Shown here: positions 40,166 to 52,697 of the stretch, in pieces
How positions within the stretch are numbered: position 1 is the first letter of the stretch
How the letters are laid out: each line of letters starts with the position of its first letter
Position numbers and translations under genes: made by a program
Notes under the pieces: model-generated
Seen by the model: only the letters and a program-made list of their open reading frames with translations
Databases searched by the model: none
What the model was told of the DNA's origin: nothing
From: Coprinellus micaceus
Lineage: Eukaryota; Basidiomycota; Agaricomycetes; Agaricales; Psathyrellaceae
Direction: 5' to 3'
NCBI GenBank assembly: GCA_951394405.1
Contig: OX596343.1
Coordinates: 1,922,001 to 1,986,000, forward strand
DNA length: 64,000 nucleotides

Positions 40166-42834
40166 CACCTAGGTCACCCAGCTGAGTCGGCTCTAAGCCG
40201 GACTCAGCTGGCCTCAGCTGCCCGGCTTAGAGCCGGCCAGCTGGGTCGCCAGCTGGGCTGGGCTGAGTGCGGGCTCAGCTGTAGGACGCTGGCTGAGCTG
40301 TAAATCAGTGAGCTGAGCTGCTCGCTGAGCCCAGCTGAGTGATGTTCAGCTGAGCTGGAGTGGACTCAGCTTGTGCGGCTGAGCTGGGGGTGCGTGCTCA
40401 GCTGCCCTCAGCTGACCTCAGCCAACGCATAGCTAGCTCAGCCCAGTGTCATCGGGCTGAGCCTCACACCCACATAACCCAGCTGAGCTGGTCTATGCGG
40501 CTGAGCTGAAGCTGGCTCAGCTCAGCTGAGGTGTGATGGTCACATGGTGACAGATGTGACCAATATGTGACACAACAAACAAAGACAAACATGACAAACA
40601 AACAAATGATGATGGCATACATACACAAATAGATATGATGTCATAGATCCAAAATGATGCTCATTTAGATAAGACTATTGATATTCGCATGTGTGATATC
40701 ATGGTCAATTCTTGTCCGATAAGGGTGATTTTGGTATCGTTAGAAAGCGCTTGGCGGCCTCTATCTGGATTTGTATAGTAGGTAATCAAATGAGGTACTG
40801 ACACATGTCAAATAGTGGTTTTCTCAATACTAGGATTTGCAAGGACACCATTTGGCTTAGTTTGGTGGAGAATGTGATTAGCAAAACCTTTCCAGCACAA
40901 ACTGGGTGGACAGGAAGGGCCAGGACTACTGCAGTTTCAGGAGTATTTGGATAATTAGAAGACAAGTTTCAGTGGTAGAGGCAAGTGAACACATGTAATG
41001 TGGTCATCCAGCTTCCTACTACCACCCATAAATCACACAAGATCACATCCCCTGATTTTGCTTGACCGCATAGGGTGTTATGTGAGGGCCAGTACCACCA
41101 TGCAACATGCAACGGTCCCTTACAGGCTGGGGTTCAGATGTATTTGGGTTATTAGCGAACAGATCTTGACATTGGGGGGTGGCAGACACATGCAGTGTAA
41201 TCACCCAGCCATATGCTATCACCAATAAATCACACAAGATCCCCTCATCAAATTTGCCTGACCTCATATGGTGGTGTGCATGGTAGATGCATGCTTGTTC
41301 CATGGCATGGGCTTATAAACACACACTCTCAGCTCACTTAGAAGGTATTGGGATAGTGACCTCATATGGTATGGACTGCAGCTTTGAGTACCAGACAAGC
41401 CCCATGCATTGCAACCAGCTCTGAAATAAGCTGTGCGAAAACCGATGTATCACTTGTTTGAGGCACCCGCAATAGTTCACACACATCTTGGTCTATGGAA
41501 TTGGGAGAAGGTCATCCACGAATACAAATGTCAAAAGACACCTAAGCAAACAGACCACCCATTGCTATGGAATAGCCCAAACTGTCCATTTGGTACCAGT
41601 TGTAACTGAAGTGCAAAGTTGTTCAGCACAACTGCTGCAAGCTGGCAGTGTTCCTGCTACATCTTGGGCATGTGTGCTCCGTTTTCTTTCCGGTCTTTTG
41701 TATTCTGCATCATTTTAAGGCCTGGTTTTTATGTGTATGGTGGCCAACTGTCCCACGGTCTCCATCATACTGAATGGGCATGAATATAGCTGTTGCTCAT
41801 CACTTTTGGCACTTTGAGCTGAATTCAGCAGGACTGGTGTGCATTTAAGATGGGGGAGATCCTGTAAGAGGTAGTATGGAACACATATAACACTTTCAAA
41901 TATTTATTTGGCCATCTGGAGTGTCAGGGCAGCATGAAATGACCTTTGCACTTGCAGATCACGAGGTTTTTACAGTTTTTGGTTGTTTTATGAAGACAGG
42001 GGATAGGTAAAAGTGGTATAAGTGGTATTACGGAGACTCTGCACCACCCTCACACCGTTTATACAATAACCGGGCATCAGAGAGCAGGCATTGAGATGGA
42101 ATGGCACTCGCAAGCACCCAAATCATGAGAAATCGACGAAAATGCTTATTTTTGACAGCTGTATTGAATGGGTTCTGGAAACGTTACATGCATTGAAAAG
42201 CCCCGAATAAGGGCTTTCGAACGGTACCAAAACCATCCTTATCGGCCAGGAACTGAGTGCAATCAGGCTCATCGCAATCAGCCTGTTTCTTATCTAAATG
42301 AGTGTGACATCATCCTGTGCCTGACGATCATGACCTCATTGATAGATCTTATCACCATGACATCATAATTATTTTTATTTGATATGATGTCATTATCCAA
42401 TTTTGCGAGGTGTGACATGGATGTGACAAACATATACAAACATACACAAAGTGTGACAGATGCGTGACAGAGGCTCAGCCCTGCGGCTGAGCCAGCTGAG
42501 CTGAGATGGGCTGAGCCACCCCTTTCGCAAAATATTTTACAAATGTTGGGCGTGGTTATCGTCGGCCCAGCTAAGGCTGCTCAGCTAGACTCAGCTGGAC
42601 TCAGCTGGACGGGCTCAGCTGGGATGTGAGCTGAGCCCACCTTGCATAAGCTGAGCAACATCTCACCTGGCTCAGCTAGCCGCTCAGCTCACTGATTTAC
42701 AGCTCAGCCAGCGTCCTACAGCTGAGCCCGCACTCAGCCCAGCCCAGCTGGCGACCCAGCTGGCCGGCTCTAAGCCGGGCAGCTGAGGCCAGCTGAGTCC
42801 GGCTTAGAGCCAGCTCAGCTGGGTGACCTAGGTG
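40166..42834. mobile_element. Long-TIR non-autonomous DNA transposon, copy 3
   Basis: 2,669 bp with the same ends as copy 2 and the exact 8-bp duplication ACATCCAC at 40158-40165 and 42835-42842. I noticed three base differences from copy 2: 42551 (C against T at 25580), 42626 (G against A at 25655) and 42710 (A against G at 25739), all in the right inverted repeat. At the last one, copy 3 matches its own left arm and copy 2 does not. Transposition of this pair must be recent. Confidence 0.92.
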
Positions 42835-43097
42835 ACATCCACCAAGGATTTCCAGCTCCCAAAGCCCAGGGCACCATTTTGCCTGTACCAAGACCCTATC
42901 AGTGTCGTATACTGGAATCAGTTTCTCAGAACTCGTCACAGAGATTGACTCCGTTGTGAAGAACAGCCATCTGTCCGACCCAGAATGTGAACCATCTCCG
43001 CCGTACCTTTCTTCCCAACTTGTGGGTAGTAGACCATTGCGTTGCGTGGCATGTTCCTCGGCTTCTCCTGACTTGTTGACTTAAATAAAATACATTG

Positions 43098-43220
43098 TGC
43101 TCTGGTGGAATTGAACTCGCAACCTTGTGAAACATAAATAAATGCGCTCACTTGGAATTGAACCAGGGACCTGCAAAAAAGGAAAATGCACTGGTGGGGA
43201 ATTGAACTTGCGACCAGTTG
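43098..43220 (-). repeat. Three tRNA B-box-like units
   Basis: On the minus strand GGTCGCAAGTTCAATTCC, GGTCCCTGGTTCAATTCC and GGTTGCGAGTTCAATTCC occur at spacings of roughly 45 bp, each followed by an A/T-rich stretch. They resemble tRNA T-arms (GGTTCRANTCC), but no full cloverleaf or A box is present. They may be a tRNA-derived SINE tail or degraded tRNA relics. Confidence 0.4.
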
Positions 43221-44879
43221 GATGGACATCACTTGAATAGCATTTTTAGCAGGTGGCTCCCACGATCACTGGGTCTTATTCTGCGGAAAAGCTTGGCACT
43301 TTGGGTGCCGGGTACAAGTACCCGGGTACTATTAAAATAGCCTCGGAACCCACCATCTCCCACACCAACTCCACCACCTCCGGCTACAACAAACGCCAGA
43401 GTGAGTAGATGCCAAGCTCAGTGAGAGACAGGGCTAGTCCCGGAATACTCAGTCCATATACCTCACCATTCCCCTTTCGCCTTCCTGTCGCAAAATACAA
43501 ACCCAGCCTTTTCATCCCGCCCTCCGCAAGTTTCTCGCACTGACCATTGTCCAGTGGTCTTTGCCTTCCCGAAGTGCATAAATGAATCATCCCTTCACTA
43601 AACACCAATCGCCCGAGAATATTTCAACCCCTGGACCTTGGGAACCCAGCACTCCATACTTCGATATCACCATCTCGCTCTCTGAGACCGACCCGGCGCC
43701 CGTTGACTCGCCTTTCGACCGCATACAGTCAGGTCGCCGTTCCTTGATTCTCCTCAGCCTTTTCTCGTACAGCCCACACCATCTTTTTAACCACTATCTG
43801 AGATCTCAGCCTCTGGTGAGCTCTATCCCATCGATCGTGAATTCCGGCTCCCGCCTTTCACAAGGCGGGCTGGTTATATGTGGTCGGAAGGTGAGGTAAC
43901 CTTCAAATTGTGAGACGGTGGGATGGAAGCGTGGAGCGCTAGGTTATAGAGGTATGTACAGGTACAGGGCTCAAATCATAAAGAGCGGTAATGTAATTTG
44001 CGACGGGAAAGCGAATGCGAAATGGCGAGGTACATGCAACCTGGGAGAGTCAAACACGAACCCTGTTGCTAATAGAGCAACTATTCACGGAGTATGATGC
44101 AGCCCGAATCTGCCCAGGCAGACATATGGATTTCTCCGTGGTTTGGCTCACAATCGCCTCGCTCATCTTTTGATTTGACTTTGAGAAGGCTAAGGTGAAG
44201 GTGACAAACAGTGAAGGAGAGGAAGAGGAGACTCGAAGCCTGTTCGAGAACATCCCACTGCCCGCCATGCACACTGGACATGGTTATCATCTCCAGTGCG
44301 GTCGCTGGCATAGGTTCTGATCTTCATTGGTAGGTTTCTCGTCGAGTTAATACATTTTTACGAAGCACGCACGGCGGCGCAGCCCCGATGAGTGCCCGTC
44401 AGCTTCCCGTCGAACCGCTGCTGGTGCTTCTGCCACGTCGGGCATCTCACGTGCGCTCCCCTTTAAACCGGTTTAAACCAGCTTCATCTTTTTTATAACC
44501 CAGCCAAAGCGTTCGGTGGCTACAGAGTGGATGGGAAGGTCTGCATTCGTCCTCGGCGCTGTTCTGGTTCAAGAGCGGGCGCCTATATCTGCGTCCTCAC
44601 CCATACTCCGACCAGATGGTATACTCAATGTTCAGACCATACCATCACACAGTGTACGCATAATTTCTCTACTTCCACTATTATACAGGGAGAACGAAGG
44701 CACGACAGCAATGCCGCAGTAGACATGACACCAAATCCGAATAGAAACCTGATCCATACCTCCTTGCCCATCGGGTTTGTGAATAAACGCCAACGCACGC
44801 CATACATTGCCACTCGGTATCCACTCAGATCTTTCGGGACCTCGTTCACAGTCTTTGAATTTCCACCCAGTAGGAGGCC
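43221..44879. other. No firm gene
   Basis: A frame at 43582-43899 (MNHPFTKHQSPENISTPG) and one at 44527-44940 are open but featureless. A GTACCCGGGTAC palindrome lies near 43316. I cannot support a gene. Confidence 0.35.
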
Positions 44880-45961
44880 GCAGGTAGTCGTGGCCCTGAC
44901 AATCCCAAATTCTAGAAAGCACCTAACATTGCCAACATAAGCCCAGTCCTTTCAACTGCTGTACGTAGTTTGGACACCTCTTGCGTGTTCCTGTGGCACT
45001 TATCACAGCGACTTTGGGTTTCAAACACATGGCGTCGACCGAAAAACGATCAAGCAATTTCAAATCGCGAAGCAAATGGCAGTGCGCTTGGAGCCTTGGA
45101 CCCACAGACCGCCCACCTTACTTGGCTTGGGACAAGGTGGCGCAAAGACTGTAGACACTATTGATCACTTCATTTGGGTGAAACGTGGATTATAGCCGGC
45201 TTGGATCCGCGAACGCACTGTTTAGCGCTCGGGTGTTGGCCTTGAATAGTGCACGCCGGCCCCCGGGTAAGTTTGACTAGGTTACTCAGGCGAGTGGGGA
45301 CTTGAAGACTTCGCGGAAACCATGAAGCGGCTTGCGGCAGTCCGGAGTGCGGTCAGTAGAGTTACGCAGTACGCATTTGATGTGGCCAGGTTCATGGCGA
45401 AGGAGGTCCGATGGTGATATTTTGTGTTTGATAATACGTTATTTTGATACCATATTGTTGAGTTGAGATGGGAAGGCCTCTCGAGCGGCCGTGTGAATCA
45501 CCTTGGGATATGTAGATATCTCGACGGCGCAAGCCGGGTGAGACAATCGCTTTTGGTCACGCACAGCTCTGAGTAAGCGGGAGTTTTGATAGGGCTAATC
45601 CATTTCAAACGCTACTTGGGGGGTGCCGGTTGTGCTCTTGTCCCAACCTTGGAAGAACACACAAGCATATATACACACACACGTCCAAATTAGGAAGGTC
45701 CTTTGTGCATTGGTACGCTCCCCAGCAATGCAAGCTCAAACCGCTGAGCCAGGCATTTGCAAAGCAACACACAGTTGTGTGTCGCACTCCTTTCGGCGAA
45801 GTCTTTGTGAGATGCCTCTAGGTGTTGGCGACGCATAGTGCGAGATGTATAAGTATAGGCCAGAGAGGTTGCGAGAAAGGCATCCCGGAGCTCCCTTCTG
45901 CACCTTCGATCCACCACCACCCTCAGTACTAGTCTTCCGAACTACTTCACCTCTAGCTGAC

Positions 45962-46168
45962 ATGCAGTTCAACCTCTCTGTCGTTTTCGCCTTCACTGTC
46001 ACCATCTGCTGTACGCATTCCTATAGACTCGCCCGCCCGTATGAGATCTGATTCGTCCTCGCAGTTGCGACCATGGCAGCATCATCCCCTGTACCCCCTC
46101 CTTCTCCCCAGGTTGGGGCCCGGGAGCCTGGGCCGCAATTCTGCCACATTAAAAAGGTCTGCTCCTAG
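45962..46168 (+). CDS. Small secreted protein of 50 aa (copy 1)
   Basis: Exon 1 is 45962-46010, intron GTACGC..CGCAG 46011-46064, exon 2 46065-46168 (153 nt, 50 residues, TAG). The N-terminus MQFNLSVVFAFTVTICFA is a typical signal peptide. The mature part is Pro/Ser-rich (SSPVPPPSPQVG) and ends with two Cys (QFCHIKKVCS). A TATAAGTATA box lies at 45848. The paralogue at 58261 keeps the signal, intron position, PPPSPQV motif and both Cys while most other residues differ, which supports a real gene. Function unknown; secreted outside the cell is the inference. Confidence 0.62.
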
Positions 46169-46854
46169 GTTACTTGCCAGGCCACTCATTTCAACACTGG
46201 TGAGTATTCCATACCCTGGGCTGAACTTGGATTCTAACTGTTCGCTTACCATAGATTCCCGGCACATATCACCTACCCACCCAGTTAAGCACTGCCTCAA
46301 GCGCTGGTCCCTCTTGACCTCCGCCGTAGGCCAACATCTCTGCGTTTCCCTAGATCAAGTGTTTTTGCGCTGCCTTTGCCGCTACTCCCTTTGCCTTACA
46401 CTCGCCGTCCTCACTGCTATTTTGTTCATACCCACGGGCTCATGTCTTGCACACACTCTCATTCCAATTCCTCATCTCTTCACTGTTGTCCTTGTCACTA
46501 TTTATTTTAAGTCTTCGAGTCGTGTTCTCCGTCATCACGTCATCACTAGCATTGTCAATCTTCGCTTTCACTCATCGCTCTGCTGTATTATCTAGATTGT
46601 ATATTATCCACTACAGCGTTTAAATACATGTATCCAAACTACTGCATTTGAAAGTGCGTACATAGGTATAACCGGTGTGCGCCCAATCTTCACCCTTCCC
46701 GTCAACTTCCCGTGCCATGCTTAAGCGCCCGACCTACGCGTGGCTGTCGGTACCGCGTGGGCGCCGAAGCACGGCGGGTGCAATAGAACGTCACTCGAGC
46801 GCTTGGTCAGCTCCTCGCCTGTTCACCCAACACCAACTCAGTTCGTAGCAATTA

Positions 46855-47240
46855 CGCAATTCCGAAGGACGAGAAGGGCGTAGTGGAAGGGGTGAGTATA
46901 CCACGCCGCGACGACCAAAAATCTCCCTGAACTTCCTCCCGAAATATGGAGCGAGGTATTCTCCCTTGCAATCGATGTCACGGCTTTCTCCTCCAAGAAA
47001 CACTCGTCTCCAACGTCCGTTCCGCGATTCTGGAACACCATCCACATCATACATGCAATTCACCATGTGGTATCCCAGCTACTACGCCGGCCAAGTCGAT
47101 TGCCTCAACTTCAGGATGGCCAGCGCCCAGGGCGTCCCTCTCTACGTCAAGCTGTCGTTCGTGGATTGTGAGGGGAGCCCGTTTAATTCTACACAAGTTC
47201 GGAGGGAGAGCGAGGGGAAACGATGGGGTTCATTGCAGCC
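46855..47240 (+). pseudogene. Decayed F-box gene copy
   Basis: Translated pieces LPPEIWSEVFSLAID, VTAFSSKKHSSP, FWNTIH, AGQVDCLNFRMASAQG and VKLSFVDCEGSPFNST match residues of the intact F-box protein at 55900-57351 in order. They lie in different frames, with a deletion of roughly 45 bp in the CPAWKAIL region. The copy ends abruptly after FNST. It belongs to the left arm of the inverted duplication. Confidence 0.8.
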
Positions 47241-48379
47241 GGAGTAGGTAGCGCCTTTGTATCCTCCATGGCATGCCGAAAGGTCTTTGTTCCGCGCAGT
47301 GGCAATCGTGGTCACGGTGAAAGACAGAGATGATTCTCACCAGTCGGCCGGAAGTTCCTGGGAGCTAACCTCAGTCTCAAGCTAGTGCTGATGGCATCCA
47401 AAGAGGCGACTCCACTGGCGATTGTTGATAATGGACTCGGAAATGGGGATGGGGGATTTAGATACCCCCTGGAGCGGCGGTCACTAGTCTCACGATCGCC
47501 ATATGGACCTCGAAGGGTCGCCTTGATATCGTTTTAAAACCTTGCGATGAGGTGTACAATAGTGCTGGGAGCCCAATTCATTGAGGGTCATACTTCTACG
47601 GATGAAGGCCTCGAGCGTAGTACGAAGCCACCAATTTAGAGGGCTCAGATAACGGCTCAAAAACCGACATTTACCGCGCCAGTTCAACTCAAGCGTTCGG
47701 TAACACCGCAGCTCTGGGCGAGATGATACCTACTCCTTCTTCATGCATCCCTCATGGTTGAGTGCACCGCTCCATCTCCGGGCGTCTACAATGTAGCCCT
47801 GCCCAAACGAGCGGAGCTTGAACCGAGAGGACAACAATACAAAACAGTCCAACTGTTCATATATATTCGACGGACCCTCGTTTTCGACCCCGCTTCTCTT
47901 TCTCCCCCGCCCACCACCCTCTTCAGAAAGCCCCCCGCGGGTACCTCCGTTGATCGAGGCAGATTCCAGAGTGAGTATCGGGCGATGTAGTGTCCGAATA
48001 GCGAGTCAGGGTTTGGTCACCGTTCCATTGACATGGTCCATCTCAGGCCCCATGCAAGGCTCTGGTGCGCTTGGCCACCCTCGAAAGCAGATCTTCCGCG
48101 CCCTTGCGTTTTCTCTGAACGCGTAGACGTTTCAGTGGATCGCTCCCCGCACCAACACCCATACGCGTCTCCCAATTTGTGACGCGTTCGACGCGTCCCG
48201 TCACAATTACCCACATTGTGACATCACGCGATTATGAGTGTCACGCACTGAATTCTGTTGATCTCGCTGGTCAAACCTCGCGCTCCATTTTGTAGTTCTA
48301 CCTCTCACCGTCTCACCTTCACAAGGATCCAGCCGCTAGCGAGACATTCTTGAACGCCAGGGAGAACGTGCGACACGGC
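47241..48379. other. No supportable gene
   Basis: Only short frames. The right end may hold the promoter and leader of the gene starting at 48380. Confidence 0.4.
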
Positions 48380-50141
48380 ATGGCGTTTATCCTCCCCATG
48401 CAGTCTCCAACTTCGTCACCGTTCGGCACACCGAGTCACCACAACCCCAGCGCAGGAAACACCCCATTCCCCTCCAACCCCTTCCCCTCGTCATCTGCGC
48501 CAAACACAGGCTCGAATCCATTCGCGTCTCTTCAGCAGGAAGGGCACCAGTCGCCGTTCGCCACACCACTGCAGCCCAAGATGAGCAACGTGCCGACGTT
48601 TCACTACCCAGGCCAGGATCCCTTCAGTGCACCGGCTGGATCGAGTCCAGGTGGCACGCCGTTCCAGCCCAAGTCACCGTTCGCCTTCAACCAAGGCTCC
48701 TCGCCACCCGCACCGGCCAAGTCAACACAGCCGAAATCGAAGGGATATCGGTACAGGTCGTACAACCGCTCCAACGAGAATACGTACCAGCCTATCACCT
48801 CTTCCCCCCTCGCTCAGCCACCGCCGAAGCTCCTAGACGAGGAGCTCGACGATATGGACGACGACGACGACACGGCGTTCAACTCACACGTCCCCTCTTC
48901 CCCCCTCGGCCGCTTCCCGAACTCCAGCTCGACGGTGTCGGCAGGGTCATCATCTGTTCCACCTTCGGCATTCAACTTTGGTTCGGCACCTTTGCGAGGG
49001 CCACCCAAGACCCCAGGGGGCGATGACGACTTTGACGACGCGGTGAATCCGTCACCGCTCTTCGCGCGGCGGCGGGCGCAGTACAAGTCCAGGTCGACCA
49101 GTGGCCCTTCGCGTCGTTCACTCCCTCTGCCTTCGGCTGGGAACCGACGCCTCTCATTGAACACGCACGTCGCCGCATCACCTTCCCTCCCATCCCATTC
49201 CTCCCCAACTTCCTCTCCGCCTGTACGGTCCCTCTTCGGCGTGGCTCCGCGGCCACAGACGGAGGAGAACCCGAGGACGGCGTTCTTGAAGAACAAGTTC
49301 AAGAAGCACTATTTTTCGTGTGCGACGAAGGCGAGGGAGAAGGCGGTGAGGGAGCGGAGGAAGCGGGTGGAGGGAATGGAGCATTTGTTGGACGTGGGGA
49401 ACGATAGCAAGGAGTGGAGGCGGAGCGCGAAGGGGAAGGGGAGGTGCAGCGACGACGAGATGGAGAGCGAGGACGAGGATGAGGGAGACGAGGAGGCGAT
49501 GAACGATCCGGTACGTCTTTTCTTGTTTTTTGAATGAGAGGGGAGCCTGACGAAGAGGGTAGCTGTTCAGCAGGTTCATGGAGCTCATGAACCGGAAAGA
49601 ACAACACGCGTACCGGGCGAGCTACGCACGCGACGTGGGGAGCTCGTTCGATCCGGATATGGAGGACGTCTTGCGGTGGGAGGAAGAGTTTACGGGACCC
49701 ACGTCGCCCCTCCATTCCCCCTTTCGTCGTCTCCCCTCCCCCGGGAAGCAACGCGACATTGGGTCGTCGCCCCCACGCGCGCCTACCGAGTACGAATTCG
49801 ACGGAGACGACGGAGGGATGGGTGATGAGAGTGGGTTCGCGGATGTCGAGGACGAGGAGGTTGAGGTGTACGCGGAGGAGTATGCGAGGGCGGTCGAAGC
49901 GCAGGAGTGGGAGGAGTATCAGAGGTTGGTGCAGGACCAGGAGGTGGATGTGCAGCATCAGTTGGAGCAGGACTCGGACACGTCGGAACAGGGGAGGCGG
50001 TTAGTGGGAGGACAGCAGCAGCAGCAGCAAAGGAGAACGTATGATGAGAGTCTGGAGGATTTGGAGGGCATACCGGAGGACGAGTTGTTTGGGGAGTGGA
50101 ACTGGAGTGAGGTGGATGCGGAGGGGATGGACTTGTCGTAA
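48380..50141 (+). CDS. Large low-complexity protein, unrecognised
   Basis: ATG 48380 sits in a good context (CGGCATGG). Exon 1 runs to about 49509. A GTACGT..GGTAG intron of about 52 nt follows, then exon 2 to TAA 50141, in phase (NDP-LFSRFMELMNRKEQHA). About 570 residues. The N-terminal third is Ser/Pro/Asn/Phe-rich with SPFG, NPFASL and NFGSAP words, somewhat like FG nucleoporins. Acidic patches (DDMDDDDDT) follow, then a basic helical block (FLKNKFKKHYFSCATKAREK), acidic stretches, and a C-terminal part with MEDVLRWEEEF and a poly-Gln run. Upstream lies the F-box relic, downstream the dioxygenase-like relic. Function unknown. Confidence 0.65.
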
Positions 50142-51182
50142 GGGCTCCGTCTGTGCATGCCATAACCCCGACGTTTGTCTCGGCTCGGGTGCCCCATTGA
50201 CGACGGAAGAGAGAGGAGGGACCGACGATATGCGAGAGTGTGTTGGGAGAGAGGATATCTGGAGAGGACGAGTGGATGGGTGCCACACAAAAGAAAGACG
50301 TCGGGGAAATGACAGGCGCCAGAGGGAGGTGGTGAAACGAACATCTAGGGTTCCGATTCATATTTGTTTCTTGCTGCATCGACCTTGGGAAAGTAGACAA
50401 CTGCACATTTATAACTTGCCTGGTAGATTTTATCTTGTACTATCGCATTCTTGGACTGTAGATTTGTATTCTGCTGCATATCATCGAAATCTGAAAGTGC
50501 AGTTTATACGATCCAGCGTTCGATGTGGAGGGGAGGCGGAGACAATCGTAGGGAACCCGAGCACCCCGCCCAGCCAACCCCCGCAGCCAGGAGGCTCTCA
50601 GGAGGTGAGGACGGTGAGTCCGAGCCCATTGCTGAGCTCTTGATGCGGCGCAGCCATTCACCAAATCGTGAGGCCCACGCGCACGCGTTCCCCCAGACCC
50701 CCAACGGAGCCTCATATAGGCCTTTTTCGCCTGGCAGTGTAACTGATGTCAGGGAGGCAGGGAGGACGGTGATAAGCGCCCAGCTGTCACCCTAATCTTT
50801 GATGTGACGGGCGCGGCGAGCGTGACATGCCGCTCCTTTCACTTGAACCATCATGTCCTTTGACCGTAACTCTGCCTCCAACCATGCGTTGAAGGCTCAT
50901 AATCGGCTCTTTGGGGACTTACTCGGTGCGGTGGCCGATTCCGCGATGGCCATCGACGAAGACAAGGAATCGGTTTCCTGAGCCAACGGGCACCGTTCGG
51001 GTGCTGTGGTCACAGAGGGACCTCGAAGGAACATAGTACAACGACAGAGCACAAGGCCTTGTATTTTAATCATGGACTGAGAGAGTATAAAGAGCCATTG
51101 CGGTCGAGTGGATTTCGTATCGCATTCAACCCTCCTCCCTCACATCACCCCTTTCATCCCTTTCACGCTTTTGGATTCGGCG
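50142..51182. other. No supportable gene
   Basis: 3' and 5' flanks of neighbouring genes. The open frames at 50451-50795 have no features. Confidence 0.4.
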
Positions 51183-52500
51183 ATGAGCAACTCCAACAGT
51201 ATCGCAGTACGCCAACCCTTTTTCAACCCACCTTCGTCGGCGTCGCATCCATCTGACTAACCACTCCTAAAAGGACCTTTGCGAGGTCTTCAATTTAGAA
51301 TTCCGAAGACTCAGATCGGACGGCGACCCGTGCTACAGCTTTAAGGACAGCGCAATTCCCAACCCTGGGTTGAGCATAGACGGAATCGGGGAGCTACGCC
51401 TTCCTTTCAGCCCTGAGCCTAGATGGCCAAGCCCTCATAAACTTGTACAATGTTCCACCAGGACAACCCTGCGAAATCGATCCTTGGATGGTCTCGTTCA
51501 AGAATCCAGGCTGGCGGGCCTATGCCAATACAACCCTCCTGCAGGCCACCATCTCGTCAGGCTGGCTACGGGAGACTAACTATATCTCAGTCTGGTCCTC
51601 TTGGTGTCAAGCGGTGATCTCACATTCGACTTTCTTGTCGCTTTTTTGAAAAATGGCTTGATAGACCTCAGAAGGGAGTTCATCGGAGACTACCCCCACG
51701 GTTTGCACTCGTCCTATTTAACCATCGTTCATGCTTGCTTTATGGCGGCAGCCAAGGTCCCTGGAAACACTCCTGAAGGTCTCTGCGGCTCCGGATCCCA
51801 ACATCCCTCCTCCGGTGGCCAACCCCGACCGCGTCCCCCATGTATCACCGCCGTCGATCGTATCTGCACGCTAGTCAAGCTGTGTTTGTCGGAAGAGGAG
51901 GTCCGCCCCTTGCTGAACTCCGTACTCGAGACGGGCCTCCCGTCCGAAGAGGGTGACCCAGACGAGTTATGGATGATGCTCGGAGACTTCTTCATTCCTC
52001 TCATTCTACGCATCAAGCAGATGCTTTCAGGAGTGTCCCAGACCGTGGCATCCCCGGCCTTCAACGCGTTCTTTCACCACCTAATTCGAATATGCCTCAA
52101 GCGTCTGTTTGACCCGGAAGAATATGTACCGCTCGCCGTGATCCCCACCGTCTTGTACCCTCTAGGCTGCCAGGGCTGCCAGAAGCTCAACAATTTCCTG
52201 CACAACTCAGAAGAAAGCGCCTTCTTCACGGTCCACACTCTAGACCCTGGGGAATATCACTTGTCTCAGCAAATTCACGCTCATCATGACGTCGCGAGAC
52301 TGGTTAGGCTGGGCACTGTGGCCCACTCCCATCACGAGCGTACGTTTGGGCTGCGAAGGAAGGCGAAGGCTGTGGGGTTCGATGATTGGACGAGAAGACA
52401 GACCGCCGTAAGGCTGGTCCTGCAATACATCGGGGATTCGGACGCTCTGTTAGCGATAATGGGGAGGGCGATGTTAGACAAGGCCCACCGCGTACTGTGA
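51183..52500 (+). pseudogene. Frameshifted relative of a 2OG-Fe(II) dioxygenase-like family
   Basis: Exon 1 starts at ATG 51183 (MSNSNSIA). A GTACGC..AAAAG intron leads to DLCEVFNLEFRRLRS, PNPGLSIDGIGELRLPFS. The next block GQALINLYNVPPGQPCEIDP, MVSFKNPGWRAYANTT continues the known pattern of an Agaricomycete 2OG-Fe(II) dioxygenase-like family but in another frame, a 1-2 nt indel at about 51410. A long ORF then runs 51601-52500 (DFLVAFLKNGLIDLRREFIG, later ESAFFTVHTLDPGEYHL). I do not see the HxD metal-binding core that should follow the N-terminal block. Either the gene is decayed or the family member has lost its catalytic centre. The C-terminal 300 residues are intact and unrecognised. Confidence 0.48.
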
Positions 52501-52697
52501 TACTTTCAGAGGAACCTGTCTCAACTGTGCATGATAATTTAGGGCCCTTATCTACTTCTCTTGACTTGTAAATGATACCGTCCAACTGGATTAGACGACC
52601 TTGCCTCGCCTCAGGAAAGCGAAAATTCTGCTTGGAATTCCGCTCATCCACCCTTAAGCCAACTTCGCTCAAACGCTGGAACGGTAGTCGGCTAGCC

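Larger units (their letters stand above)
44880..47240 (+). repeat. Inverted segmental duplication, left arm
   Basis: Read forward, this arm aligns with the reverse complement of about 56990-59480, with many substitutions and indels. Shared landmarks are GTGCGCCCAATTTTCACCC-like sequence near 46675, GAACGTCACTCGAGCGC near 46790, a secreted-protein gene and the 5' part of an F-box gene, in the same order. The arms flank about 10 kb of unique sequence. Confidence 0.8.

Noticed and set aside
44040..44100. tRNA gene candidate
   Set aside because: A GGGTTCGTG-like box is present on the minus strand but the T-arm does not pair and no acceptor stem can be formed.
48380..50141. FG-nucleoporin
   Set aside because: A few FG-like words occur but there is no regular FG repeat array or nucleoporin domain; kept as hypothetical.
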